A stretch of 64,000 nucleotides of DNA from Vibrio tubiashii ATCC 19109 (GCF_000772105.1 NZ_CP009357.1:1-64000); one strand, 5' to 3'. Shown: positions 35,138-43,155, counted from the stretch's first letter. The notes: generated from the letters alone by a model not told the origin. Numbers and translations: made by a program.

Positions 35138-35381
35138 GGCGGAATACGAGCATCTTCAGACGATGGTGCTTTTGATTGCCAAGCGCCATTTGCGGGAGTT
35201 TACCTCTGACTACATGAGAATCCTCTGCATCAAAAATGGTCTGATAAAGGAGGACGTAACTGAGGACGACTTCGGTGGAAAGGTGATCGTTCCTTTGGTT
35301 AAGAGCCAACAGCTACAGCTAGTTAGGTCAATCCCTGCTGGACAATCAAGCATTCCAGTCTGGGCATTGAGCGCACCGTAA
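35130..35381 (+). CDS. Hypothetical small protein
   Basis: 83 aa, no signal. The start at 35130 has GGAGGTG just upstream, unlike the longer frame from 35115. Last gene before the terminator at 35426. Not recognised. Confidence 0.55.
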   Translation: MNKAEYEHLQTMVLLIAKRHLREFTSDYMRILCIKNGLIKEDVTEDDFGGKVIVPLVKSQQLQLVRSIPAGQSSIPVWALSAP

Positions 35382-35425
35382 ACGCAGCCACGCTGGCACA
35401 AGGATGTAGAAATTGAGCATTTTGG

Positions 35426-35457
35426 AAAAGGGTCATCTGCTGGTGGCCCTTTTTTTA
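35426..35457 (+). terminator. rho-independent terminator
   Basis: AAAAGGGTCA (35426-35435) pairs with TGGCCCTTTT (35444-35453, one G-U) and runs into eight Ts. Ends the 34512-35381 operon. Confidence 0.8.
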
Positions 35458-35517
35458 TATCTCCTAAAAGTCCCTCCAGTAGAATACCGTTGGACAAAAC
35501 TAAGCATGGAGAAGCTC

Positions 35518-36150
35518 ATGAACACATCAAGATTCCTACTTCTGGTCAGCCTTGCCTCTATTCTTTCTGCCTGTGGTGGCGGAGGGGGGGGATCGTCAAG
35601 CAATGGTTCGCAGGCACCAAGTAACCTAAATCCCAGTGAACCACCGGAGCTGGTATTTGAATTTGCACCGGAACCAATGCAGCCAAAGGCCTTTAACTTA
35701 GCTGCTTCCACTGGTGAAGAAGAAAATCACTTCAGTCCCGGCGATACCGTAAGTTTGATCTGGAATGTGGATGTTTACTATACAGATAACACTACGATTG
35801 GTGCAGGTGAGCAGTACCTTTACGATGCCAATGTCTATTTGAGCACTGATGGCCAGGTGCAGGAAGAGGACCTGAAGTTGTTTACCATTGAGTGCTCTTT
35901 GCCGGGTACCGCTCAACATGCGTGTGCTGATACAGCGTCATTTCAATGTGTCTATGCTCAGGACAACCAGAGTAATCTCAGTTGTACCAGTATCCCTCTG
36001 GATAAGCTGCATGGATTCAAAGATCTGTCTGTCGATACCAGCTCTTGGCTGGATGTAATACCCAAGGCGGCCAATGTGATTTTTCAGGCCTGTTTGAGAG
36101 ATGAGCCTGAAACGTGTACTGAAGCGGTTTACCCGATTCAGCTTAACTGA
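35518..36150 (+). CDS. Lipoprotein with Gly/Ser linker
   Basis: 210 aa: signal with lipobox LSAC, directly followed by a run of glycines and serines (GGGGGGSSSNGS) typical of a flexible tether, then a beta-rich domain with three cysteine pairs. ATG 35518 is chosen because the signal peptide begins there and GGAG precedes it; 35506 is an alternative. Surface or periplasmic lipoprotein; partner unknown. Confidence 0.65.
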   Translation: MNTSRFLLLVSLASILSACGGGGGGSSSNGSQAPSNLNPSEPPELVFEFAPEPMQPKAFNLAASTGEEENHFSPGDTVSLIWNVDVYYTDNTTIGAGEQYLYDANVYLSTDGQVQEEDLKLFTIECSLPGTAQHACADTASFQCVYAQDNQSNLSCTSIPLDKLHGFKDLSVDTSSWLDVIPKAANVIFQACLRDEPETCTEAVYPIQLN

Positions 36151-36176
36151 GTGTTGTCCTGGATGTACTAACAATA

Positions 36177-36464
36177 ATGATGAGAGAAATACTTATGATG
36201 CCACCGACCTATATAGCAGGCTGTATTGATGAAGACCTACTCCAGAAATCAATGGAGGTCATGCTTAATACCGTATCTGCCAACTGTGAGTCTGGGTATC
36301 AACTCGACATCGATGTTTTGATCCGGTACGTCCAGGATGGAATGACGCTTGAAACCTTCAACTTGCTGGTGCTCAACCTCAATAGAGAGTTGAGCGCTCA
36401 GTTTCAGAAAGGCGGTGGTTCATATGGCTTCGTTATGAACTATAACCATGCCACTGTCCATTGA
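36177..36464 (+). CDS. Hypothetical protein
   Basis: 95 aa, acidic and helical. The start is uncertain: ATGs at 36177, 36180 and 36195 are in frame and only the last has a purine-rich stretch well placed. Its stop overlaps the possible ATG of the receiver-domain gene, suggesting coupling to it. Not recognised. Confidence 0.5.
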   Translation: MMREILMMPPTYIAGCIDEDLLQKSMEVMLNTVSANCESGYQLDIDVLIRYVQDGMTLETFNLLVLNLNRELSAQFQKGGGSYGFVMNYNHATVH

Positions 36465-36817
36465 TGGTAGTGAATATGGCCAAGAAAACCATCTTAGTCA
36501 TCGACGACAACGAAATGATCATCAAAGCGCTTCGGGCGTTATTGGGCGAAGAGCACTTTGAAGTCTACGGGGCTGAGAATGGTGCTTTGGGTATTAAAGA
36601 GTACGCCAGAGTTAAGCCGGACCTTGTAATCACTGATATGGAAATGCCGGTGATGTCTGGGGAGAAGGTCATTGCGAGAATCAAGGCAGAGTATCCATTA
36701 CAGAAGGTACTTGCAATGTCGTCACGATCATCGAATGAAAAGAAAGCCATGAACGCTGGCGCTACTCGGTTTATTAAGAAACCAGTCATGCCAGAAGATG
36801 TTATCCCTTACATCTAA
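36464..36817 (+). CDS. Stand-alone response-regulator receiver domain
   Basis: 117-aa CheY-like protein: acidic pair D14/D15 (LVIDDNEM), phospho-acceptor D58 (VITDMEMPVMSG), the Ser near AMSSR and the Lys in FIKKPV. No output domain and no histidine kinase nearby, so it must signal by protein contact or borrow a host kinase. ATG 36464 shares one base with the preceding stop; ATG 36476 (MAKKTILV) is an equally good family start. Confidence 0.85.
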   Translation: MVVNMAKKTILVIDDNEMIIKALRALLGEEHFEVYGAENGALGIKEYARVKPDLVITDMEMPVMSGEKVIARIKAEYPLQKVLAMSSRSSNEKKAMNAGATRFIKKPVMPEDVIPYI

Positions 36818-36839
36818 CGAGAATACTTTGAGATCACGC

Positions 36840-37130
36840 TCATTCAAGAAGGGATAGCAGACTTTCGGGGACAAACTCACGCTCAATCACCAAAGACCCA
36901 TCGAACGTTCTCATGAGTGATGAAACGATGGGATCGTTCATTATTTCCGTAATTTCCATCGCTTTCTGAGGGTGCTGGCTTTTCAGGTGTAGCCATAGCG
37001 AATTTTTCTGCTGCGCTGATAGCTTAGAAACACATAATCCCGGCTCGTATCTGCCGGATGGAACGGGAGTAGGCCAGTTTGGTTTATTTTCTTTGGGCAT
37101 GAACGCAATCGTACTTAAATGCACAGCCAC
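36840..37130 (-). CDS. Hypothetical protein, end of split-Cas4 operon
   Basis: 96 aa. It begins with GTG (AGGAA six bases upstream) inside the end of the Cas4-like C-half gene; ATG 37100 is the alternative. Helical C-terminal half (MRTFDGSLVIEREFVPESLLSLLE). Soluble, not recognised. Co-transcription with 37084-39440 is inferred from the overlap. Confidence 0.5.
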   Translation of the reverse strand: MAVHLSTIAFMPKENKPNWPTPVPSGRYEPGLCVSKLSAQQKNSLWLHLKSQHPQKAMEITEIMNDPIVSSLMRTFDGSLVIEREFVPESLLSLLE

Positions 37131-37608
37131 GGCACTTTCCTACATTCGGCCATGCCTTCATCCTTACACCGGCTTTAGCTTGCCTGGTAAGTATTACGTA
37201 TTCCTTAATCTCATTGAATAGAGCTTTGTCTGCACGCGGCAGCTCGATGTATTGTTCAGAGGTTGCTGTCTTAACAAGCAACCGCGTGACCTGGTAACCG
37301 TTTCCACGCGCTGCAAGAGCGGCACACTTTGCTTGCACCACATCGCTTGTAAATACTGGGCCGCGACGGCTTTTATACTCAACAGCCAACACGCCTCCGC
37401 GTACTCTGTACATGAGATCCGGCTTACCCAGGACCTCGAAGACCTGGTTAAAGAAGGGCTTTGTAGACCGGCCCTTGTCCATCCAAATAAGCTTGCCTTC
37501 AATACCAAGGTCGCTTCTGGACCTAGCAATGCGCCGGATGAAGTTGTAGAGAAGGGCAGCGGCAGCAAGTCCAAGCAGGCCATACAACAGAATATCAATC
37601 ATCCCCAT
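37084..37608 (-). CDS. Cas4/RecB-like nuclease, C-terminal half with membrane anchor
   Basis: 174 aa. A membrane helix (~4-24) precedes a PD-(D/E)XK core: D64 in GKPDLMY, E77 and K79 in AVEYKS, then Q92 in QAKCAALA, and a cysteine triad CRGCAFKYDC (C159, C162, C168). These are the C-terminal catalytic and iron-sulfur elements of Cas4-type nucleases. The fourth Cys and the GxxxH motif are missing here but present in the overlapping upstream gene, so the enzyme seems to be made of two polypeptides. No cas1/cas2 or CRISPR array is present. Likely DNA substrate and partner unknown. Confidence 0.7.
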   Translation of the reverse strand: MGMIDILLYGLLGLAAAALLYNFIRRIARSRSDLGIEGKLIWMDKGRSTKPFFNQVFEVLGKPDLMYRVRGGVLAVEYKSRRGPVFTSDVVQAKCAALAARGNGYQVTRLLVKTATSEQYIELPRADKALFNEIKEYVILTRQAKAGVRMKAWPNVGKCRGCAFKYDCVHAQRK

Positions 37609-38011
37609 GCCTCTCCTGGATTCGACGAATATTCCAGTCCACCAAGTACCGCATGAACCTGGAGATCAAGGGTAATTTACGCGCTGCGATGACCAGGTAA
37701 GGGGATATGGCATAGTAAACCGTGATGAAAACCCTGCCTGTGGTGTGAGAAGCGAGCCTTTGGTCGCGATATTCCCTCAGTAGGCATGTATTGGGGTGGT
37801 CGCTCCCGTATAGATGAGTTGCAACGAAACAGCGTCGGTCTTCAGCTTGACGATTCAGTGCTTCATGACTGACTTCTCCCTTAGCCCTGGCTTCGATAGA
37901 CTCTTGGGATGGTTTGGTCCCTTTTTCCTTCAGCTCCAGGTAATGAGGGCAATAGGATGCCCTGCCAACATCGCTGGCGGACACCCATTTTGACTTTCTG
38001 CTATTGCCCAT
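37595..38011 (-). CDS. Cas4-like N-terminal half, membrane-associated
   Basis: 138 aa. VSASDVGRASYCPHYLELKEKG (C21; shown only by its start and end in other databases) and GEVSH (H49) are the N-terminal cysteine and GxxxH elements of Cas4/DUF83 nucleases. After that a hydrophobic stretch (~92-112) replaces the catalytic part, which is supplied by the next gene (14-base overlap). The first codons overlap the end of the spermidine-synthase-like gene. Assignment by motif; the split arrangement is seen directly. Confidence 0.65.
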   Translation of the reverse strand: MGNSRKSKWVSASDVGRASYCPHYLELKEKGTKPSQESIEARAKGEVSHEALNRQAEDRRCFVATHLYGSDHPNTCLLREYRDQRLASHTTGRVFITVYYAISPYLVIAARKLPLISRFMRYLVDWNIRRIQERHGDD

Positions 38012-39440
38012 GATTGTCTTCCCGGCTTTGCCATTTCTTGATGTTCAGGGATGAAACGTAGCCGTCCACGGTTACTTTAGTTGTATCATCTCGATACAAA
38101 CTAGCAACCGCATCATTGTCCATGCTCGACCGCTTAGAGCAGAAATAAACGATATTCACCAGAGCGTTCTGGTACCCGGTGATGTCGGTGATGCATCTTG
38201 ATAATGCCTGGCGGACGGTGAAATCCATATTCACGGAATAGGCATCGTTCAATCGGGGGTTGGCTGCGATATTGAGGACTGCTTTTCCGGCAGGTTTGAG
38301 ACGTGAGCTCACCAGAGAGAAGAACTCAAAGGTGGCTGTGTGCATAGGTATCGTGGCGGCATTGGTATACAGATCCACGACAATAACATCCCATAATTTT
38401 TCGCTGGTAAGCAGATAGGATCTGGCGTCCTGGGCTATGAATTCACCTTTGATGGGTTCCTCAAGGAAATACTTCTCTGCAATTGGCTTGATCTTTGGGT
38501 CAACGTCCAGATAGGTAAAGTTTGCGCCGTGAGTATCTTCTGCCGAGAGGGTGAAGCCCCCGGCACCGAGTACCAGAATATCCTTCCCGGTCATGTCATC
38601 TGAAAATATGCCCTGTTTCATGATCTCAATGTACGGCCAACCTTTTCTGTCCATTTCCCCGATGAATGAGGCGCTACTGCGATTGATGATGAACCGCTTG
38701 CCTTCCGGATGCTCTGCAACGTAGAAATTCGAGTAGGGGGTAGTCGCGGCGAACAAGCGATCTGGGATTCTTACGTTCAGCGTGAACGCGATGACCAGGA
38801 AAGATAAAGTTGCACCAACCACATACTTCGTTTTGCTGTTGTTCCAATCAACCAAGAAACAGAGGCATACCGCGAGGATCAGGCAATTGATGAAAATGGA
38901 GTACCCAACTCCAAGGAAGTACATGAGCAGCAAGGATGTGATCAAACATCCAAGCACGTTACCAATCGTACTTAGCGCCGTGGCATTGCCCGTGGCTTCG
39001 CTCTTGCGGGTGTCGTGGTCTGCGGTGTTGAGCAGTAATGGGACGGTTTGCCCAAGAAAAAACACCAATGGGGACATTATAAGCAGGCTGAACAGGAATA
39101 GGTGGATCAGGGGATTGCCCAAATAGGGCATTCCGTGGGTGATGTCTGCGATGGACAGAAAAAAGAAGCTCACAAAGCTGTAGGACAGCCCAATACCAAA
39201 CAGGGCGATGCTACCAACCAGGTTCATTACCAGGGACTTGGCGTACCGCTCAGAAGCCTGTTGGCCGCCCCAGTAGTACCCCAATGCCAGAGCACCCAGG
39301 AAACAACTGATGATGATTGAAGTGCAAAGCACCGAGCTGCCAACGAAGGGTACTGTCTGGCGGATGGTGATCATCTGCAATCCGGAGCTGGCCAGTCCCT
39401 CAAGGAGCAGGATGAGAGCAGCTTTTCGCTTGGTCGTCAT
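38001..39440 (-). CDS. Membrane-embedded spermidine-synthase-like protein
   Basis: 479 aa. Six to seven membrane helices (~5-215) are fused to a soluble Rossmann methylase-like domain of the polyamine synthase type: ILVLGAGGFTLSAED, FTYLDVDPKIK and WDVIVVDLY. These fused MFS-like/spermidine synthase proteins are widespread but mostly uncharacterised; aminopropyl transfer is possible, not shown. ATG 39440 is taken (an in-frame GTG lies at 39452). Head of a minus-strand operon with the split Cas4-like genes. Confidence 0.78.
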   Translation of the reverse strand: MTTKRKAALILLLEGLASSGLQMITIRQTVPFVGSSVLCTSIIISCFLGALALGYYWGGQQASERYAKSLVMNLVGSIALFGIGLSYSFVSFFFLSIADITHGMPYLGNPLIHLFLFSLLIMSPLVFFLGQTVPLLLNTADHDTRKSEATGNATALSTIGNVLGCLITSLLLMYFLGVGYSIFINCLILAVCLCFLVDWNNSKTKYVVGATLSFLVIAFTLNVRIPDRLFAATTPYSNFYVAEHPEGKRFIINRSSASFIGEMDRKGWPYIEIMKQGIFSDDMTGKDILVLGAGGFTLSAEDTHGANFTYLDVDPKIKPIAEKYFLEEPIKGEFIAQDARSYLLTSEKLWDVIVVDLYTNAATIPMHTATFEFFSLVSSRLKPAGKAVLNIAANPRLNDAYSVNMDFTVRQALSRCITDITGYQNALVNIVYFCSKRSSMDNDAVASLYRDDTTKVTVDGYVSSLNIKKWQSREDNHGQ

Positions 39441-39979
39441 ATAAAACACCACTAAATAAATAATTATTGATGTTCAACATAACGAGAAGAGGACTCAAAT
39501 GCCGCAATAAATGGGTCAAAGGGTGGGGTCCCTTTAAAGCCTTGCGAAGAGTGGATATTTGATGTAACTTTTATCGTGTGGTCGTATAGCGTCCATATTT
39601 CAATCAAAGGTGCCTTATCGAGTCACATAGACGGCACCGAGCTGAAAAGCTTGGCTCCAACTGAACAACCTTCCTCTGCCGTAGCATTCACGGCTGTATC
39701 AACATCAAGTCTACCTCCTAAAGCGCCAAGCATTTTACCTTCAAGGTTTTCACCTTTTACTCCAACCATTTCGTTTCACACCTTTTTCCAGGGCGTTTAG
39801 GCGTGTTCTCTGCACGTCCATAGAGAACAGCCCTAAACCACCTTCGTGTGTCTCCGAATCTTGTTGCTGTTGTTGTTTTGACAATGGCACCTGATAAGTA
39901 CCCCCAATCTAGCCATGAAACGGGTACGAACGCTGCGGCGTTTTGGCTAAATACTCAACCAATTAATTGGAGACACTTT
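39441..39979. other. Long divergent intergenic region with leader hairpin
   Basis: No convincing gene. It contains TTTAGG/CCTAAA with inner GTTCTCT/AGAGAAC (hairpin 39796-39837), a TTGACA at 39877-39882, and a CTCAAC box at 39954-39959 shortly before the 39980 start. It must hold the promoters for both the minus-strand spermidine-synthase operon and the + strand ssb cluster. Confidence 0.55.
39796..39837 (+). other. two-part hairpin in the ssb-cluster leader
   Basis: TTTAGG (39796-39801), GTTCTCT (39805-39811), AGAGAAC (39822-39828), CCTAAA (39832-39837): two stacked stems separated by a symmetric three-base internal loop. No T-tract, so not a terminator. Confidence 0.6.
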
Positions 39980-40216
39980 ATGTATAACTTCGATTTCAAT
40001 GCGCATCAGCAGCTTTCCGGAAGTCCTAAGAACGATGTTCAGCAGGCTATCGCAAAAGCAAATGAAAAAGCTCATATGGGCAATTTCAAAGTGTGCGTAA
40101 CTACAGCAGGTGATGTTCTGGTTCTGCCGGAATTCTCTGTTCTGATGAGGGATGATATTGCTGAGATCGTGTACGACACGGACCACGGTTATAGCTTCAA
40201 AACTTCATCAAACTAA
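39980..40216 (+). CDS. Hypothetical small protein, paralogue of the 44420 product
   Basis: 78 aa. C-terminal pattern MRDDIAEIVYDTDHGYSF matches the VAKDEIIEEIYSTENGFIF end of the 44420 protein, so they form a small family. ATG 39980 is supported by TTGGAGA upstream; the frame is open from 39848 but lacks a site there. First gene of the ssb cluster; function unknown. Confidence 0.65.
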   Translation: MYNFDFNAHQQLSGSPKNDVQQAIAKANEKAHMGNFKVCVTTAGDVLVLPEFSVLMRDDIAEIVYDTDHGYSFKTSSN

Positions 40217-40227
40217 GGGGACAACAA

Positions 40228-40566
40228 ATGGAACTTATTATGCTTTGCATAGCGCTGTTTGTTTTCTTCTTTGGGTCGGTTATTGCCATGCAGGCCATAG
40301 AGTTTGGATTTCGCGTAGGCGATAAAGCTCTGGAAGCCTCTGGTAAATTGGTAAAGCTGCCTTTCAAGATAGCTTTCAAGTTGATCTGCTTTGCAGGCAA
40401 ACACCTCATCAAGCGATTGATGAAGAACAAGCCTCAAGAAGTCACGATCAAGCCGATCTTCGCTGTTACACCGCTGGAACTTCAGCACATGCGTAACAAC
40501 AACCTCCTTCAATCAGGAAAGCGCCAACCTGTACTGATTGAACATCCTCCACAACAGACTAAATAG
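40228..40566 (+). CDS. Hypothetical membrane-anchored basic protein
   Basis: 112 aa: N-terminal membrane helix (~3-22), then a long basic amphipathic region (KLPFKIAFKLICFAGKHLIKRLMKNK) and a Pro/Gln-rich tail. Cytoplasmic side likely. Ten bases before ssb. Not recognised. Confidence 0.6.
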   Translation: MELIMLCIALFVFFFGSVIAMQAIEFGFRVGDKALEASGKLVKLPFKIAFKLICFAGKHLIKRLMKNKPQEVTIKPIFAVTPLELQHMRNNNLLQSGKRQPVLIEHPPQQTK

Positions 40567-40576
40567 GAGATACATC

Positions 40577-41050
40577 ATGTATCAGAAAGTCATTCTTATT
40601 GGCCGTGTAGGTCAAAAGCAATTGGGTTACACCAAAACACAAAAGCCGGTCGCGCAATACTCGTTGGCAACAACGAAGTCCTTTAAGGACAAGCAAACCG
40701 GCGATTGGAATGAGCATACTGAATGGCACCGTTTGGTCTCATTCAACCAGTGCGCCGAGCATGTGAACAACAAGCTTGAGCCTGGAGATCTCATTCAAGT
40801 AGAAGGCGAATTGCGCACGCGCAAATGGCAGGATCAAAGCGGTACCGATCGTTATACCACTGAAATTGTGGTGAATGATTTTCCGAAGAAACTGCCTCGC
40901 TACTACAACCGAGATGGTCAAGCTGCACCTGCACAACAGCAGGCTCCTCAGCGACAATCATCACAACCAATGGCACAAGCTGTCGGTCAGGAGTTCATGG
41001 CTCAGGGACCATCATTCGACTCGTTCGATGACATGGACATTCCGTTCTAG
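40577..41050 (+). CDS. ssb: Single-stranded DNA-binding protein
   Basis: 157 aa. OB-fold typical of bacterial SSB (KVILIGRVGQ, WHRLVSFNQCAE, VEGELRTRKWQDQSG), a Gln-rich linker (~120-145) and the acidic interaction tip DDMDIPF. ATG 40577 has TAGGAGA upstream. It protects ssDNA during transfer or recombination and recruits partners by its tip. Same neighbourhood (ssb, recT/bet, exo) as in SXT/R391 and IncC elements, although here with small genes between. Confidence 0.95.
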   Translation: MYQKVILIGRVGQKQLGYTKTQKPVAQYSLATTKSFKDKQTGDWNEHTEWHRLVSFNQCAEHVNNKLEPGDLIQVEGELRTRKWQDQSGTDRYTTEIVVNDFPKKLPRYYNRDGQAAPAQQQAPQRQSSQPMAQAVGQEFMAQGPSFDSFDDMDIPF

Positions 41051-41080
41051 CCCGGAACTGATTTAACGCTTGTTTCACCC

Positions 41081-41120
41081 TGATGGGGACTTTCCCCTAC
41101 AGGGTAAGCCCCATCATTTT
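41081..41120 (+). terminator. terminator or attenuator after ssb
   Basis: TGATGGGG (41081-41088) and CCCCATCA (41109-41116) followed by TTTTCTCT. The loop holds another pairing option (GGGGA/TCCCC and CCCT/AGGG), so alternative folds are possible. It sits in the leader of the 41138 gene. Confidence 0.6.
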
Positions 41121-41137
41121 CTCTATGGAGAATGACT

Positions 41138-41329
41138 ATGGGCTTTTCACGAAAAGAGGTTTATTTCTGGCTGGAAACAGCGAGCGATGAACAACTTCAG
41201 CACATGCTGAACACGTCGAAAGATATGCTCAGTATGCTCACCGACAAAGAACAGGTTTCATCGTTGAAATGGCTTCGCGCCAAAATCATCGAAGAAATTA
41301 ATGCACGAAGAGAAGCTAAACAAGCTTAA
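41138..41329 (+). CDS. Hypothetical small protein
   Basis: 63-aa helical charged protein. The second in-frame ATG (41138) is chosen: TATGGAG ends 7 bases before it and only one base before the first ATG. It converges with the minus-strand 41636 gene, overlapping by 14 bases. Not recognised. Confidence 0.6.
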   Translation: MGFSRKEVYFWLETASDEQLQHMLNTSKDMLSMLTDKEQVSSLKWLRAKIIEEINARREAKQA

Positions 41330-41636
41330 AGCTTTGTTTGCGTTTTAACTTTTCGAGCAATTGGTCTTGCTCTTCCGGAGTACCAAAAGCGATGGATCGT
41401 ATTGCTTGCCACTCTAATGTGTCAGGCTTGCCTTTCAATCGTTTATCGGTCTCCTCTTGCAGATACTCCATAAAGTACGGGCTCGCCGCCTGTCTTGCCT
41501 GGATGTACTCCGCATACGTCTTGATAGCTTTGGCATCGATACCGGCTTTTGCCAGTAACGGAGCCTGATTGTCGAGACCAACCCTTGTAAACCTGAAATT
41601 ACCTTGGTCATCCACGATGTAGTCTTGGGTTTGCAT
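41316..41636 (-). CDS. Hypothetical protein
   Basis: 106 aa, soluble, helical. Strong AGGAGG ribosome site 7 bases before the ATG and a promoter-like motif (P6) with a perfect TATAAT upstream. The only minus-strand gene inside the recombination region, so it is clearly independently expressed. Not recognised. Confidence 0.65.
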   Translation of the reverse strand: MQTQDYIVDDQGNFRFTRVGLDNQAPLLAKAGIDAKAIKTYAEYIQARQAASPYFMEYLQEETDKRLKGKPDTLEWQAIRSIAFGTPEEQDQLLEKLKRKQSFKLV

Positions 41637-41653
41637 ATCTCAATACCTCCTGG

Positions 41654-41685
41654 GGTCATTATACCTCACATACTCAACTAGCAAC
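41654..41685 (-). promoter_or_regulatory. shared promoter-like motif, copy P6
   Basis: Minus strand GTTGCTAGTTGAGTATGTGA then GGTATAATG. It contains a perfect TATAAT -10, which supports the promoter reading of the whole motif family. Drives the 41636 gene. Confidence 0.75.
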
Positions 41686-41698
41686 CTGGAGCAATCCT

Positions 41699-42670
41699 AT
41701 GAATCAACCGCAAAACCAAGTGGCGCAAAAGCCCACTAACCAATGGCACCAGGCAATTGAGTCCGCCAAGGACAAATTCTCTGGTTCCGGTCTGGACTTC
41801 TTTCAGGAGCAGATCTTTGCCACCCAACTCTTGATGAATAACAGCTACTTGCTGGATGTCGCCAAGAAAAACCCATCGAGTCTTCGTCTGGCGATGTACA
41901 ACGTAGCGGCAGTCGGATTGACGCTGAACCCTAACCAGGGTCTGGCCTATCTGGTACCGCGACGATTACGCAAGAACGAAGACCCGAAAGTGATGCTCGA
42001 CATTTCCTACCGGGGATTAATCACTATCGGTGTTGAAACGGGTGCAATTCGCTGGGCCAAGGCTGAACTTGTCTATGAGAAAGATCAGTTCACCTACAAA
42101 GGTCCAGCCGAGAAACCAGACCACTTCTGCGACCCTTTTTCTACGGAAAGAGGAGCCGTTCGAGGTGGCTACTGTATCGCGGAACTTCCTTCTGGTGGTG
42201 TCTTGGTCGAGCCTATGTCCAAAGCGGACATGGACAAGATTCGGGATGTCTCAGAGGCCTTCAAAAAAGGTCTTGGCCCTTGGGTCGATTGGGAAGATCA
42301 GATGCAACTGAAATCGGTAGTGAAGCGTGCTTCCAAATGGTGGCCCAAGTCTACGCCTCGACTGGCTAAAGCCCTTCAGATCCTCAATGAGGAAAATGGA
42401 GAAGGCCTCGCCGTCCTGTCGAAAGATATGGCAACCGTAGGAATGTTACCACCTCCGCCGAGTCGTGATGAAGTACCGCTTACTGTACAGAATACCGTGA
42501 AACAACTGGTAGACCGTGCGGTTAAGCAAAATGCTTTTGAAGCGTGTCGGGAGTTAATGGAAAGCCGGATCAAGAATCCTGCTGAACTGTCTTTTGCATA
42601 TAGCGAACTGGATAAGGCCAAGGCTGAGTCTGAAGCGAAAATGCACGAGCAGAAAATCGTTAACGCCTAA
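41699..42670 (+). CDS. recT: RecT-family single-strand annealing recombinase
   Basis: 323 aa. RecT hallmarks: MYNVAAVGLTLNPNQGLAYLVPR, seen as AAVGLTLNP and AYLVPR; LDISYRGLI; AVRGGYCIAEL; GPWVDWEDQM; and KSVVKRASKWWP. With the exonuclease (43176) and SSB (40577) it forms a phage-type recombination system that anneals homologous strands; in SXT/R391 the Bet/Exo pair creates hybrid elements. The C-terminal ~60 residues are charged and variable, with a helical end. Leader of its own with weak GGAG. Confidence 0.92.
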   Translation: MNQPQNQVAQKPTNQWHQAIESAKDKFSGSGLDFFQEQIFATQLLMNNSYLLDVAKKNPSSLRLAMYNVAAVGLTLNPNQGLAYLVPRRLRKNEDPKVMLDISYRGLITIGVETGAIRWAKAELVYEKDQFTYKGPAEKPDHFCDPFSTERGAVRGGYCIAELPSGGVLVEPMSKADMDKIRDVSEAFKKGLGPWVDWEDQMQLKSVVKRASKWWPKSTPRLAKALQILNEENGEGLAVLSKDMATVGMLPPPPSRDEVPLTVQNTVKQLVDRAVKQNAFEACRELMESRIKNPAELSFAYSELDKAKAESEAKMHEQKIVNA

Positions 42671-42682
42671 TTTCAACTAACA

Positions 42683-42728
42683 CTCAACCTGCTGGGGTGA
42701 TGCTTACTCCAGTGGAGGTGCATTGCCC
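42683..42728 (+). repeat. leader repeat A, copy 1
   Basis: CTCAAC box at 42683-42688, then a hairpin around CTGGGGT...TTACTCCAG. About 40 of 46 positions are shared with copy 2 at 43110-43155 when one gap is allowed. It precedes the 42751 gene. Confidence 0.7.
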
Positions 42729-42750
42729 CTTTTTTTTACAAGGAATAGCA

Positions 42751-43092
42751 ATGATCACTTCCAACTCTAACTACAGAACAACTCTGTTCTACTTCAACAA
42801 TGTGGATCAGCTTCGTGATTTTGAGTCCTTCAAAATCTGCCCTGTCCACGCTGGTCAGCACATTCCAGATACTGAAGCTGATAAAGCGGATTACTGGTGT
42901 GTCATCGGAATTTATAAGGCTGAGCAAGCGCGAGCGAACCAAAGCCCTTCTTTCCCGGTAGCTGATTTACCCACAGAGCTGTACGCAAACCTGTTCGCAC
43001 AACTGTGTCGTCAACTGGTCAGCAGTACACCTGACAGTGCTTCAACCAAAACACTGACAAAAGCTCTTCAGTCTCAAGCCTTAACAGCCTGA
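42751..43092 (+). CDS. Hypothetical protein between recT and exo
   Basis: 113 aa. The N-terminal half has aromatic strands (YRTTLFYFNNVDQL) and a CPVHAG motif; the C-terminal half is helical. ATG 42751 has AAGGAA upstream. It sits between the recombinase and the nuclease, each with its own leader; an accessory or inhibitory role is a guess. Not recognised. Confidence 0.65.
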   Translation: MITSNSNYRTTLFYFNNVDQLRDFESFKICPVHAGQHIPDTEADKADYWCVIGIYKAEQARANQSPSFPVADLPTELYANLFAQLCRQLVSSTPDSASTKTLTKALQSQALTA

Positions 43093-43109
43093 GATTAACC
43101 AATCTATCA

Positions 43110-43155
43110 CTCAACCCACTGGGGTAATGCTTACTCCAGTGGAGATGGCATTACC
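43110..43155 (+). repeat. leader repeat A, copy 2
   Basis: CTCAAC box at 43110-43115, then CCACTGG...CCAGTGG stem (plus GTA/TAC). Close copy of the 42683-42728 leader; precedes the exonuclease gene. Confidence 0.7.

Noticed and set aside
37252..37656. 134-codon + strand frame over the Cas4-like gene
   Set aside because: Antisense to catalytic motifs that are clearly coding on the minus strand.
37084..38011. CRISPR adaptation genes
   Set aside because: Cas4-like motifs exist, but there is no cas1, cas2, effector or repeat array in the window.
41673..41678. CTCAAC before recT
   Set aside because: It is part of the minus-strand promoter motif P6 and not clearly a leader box of the + strand recT gene.
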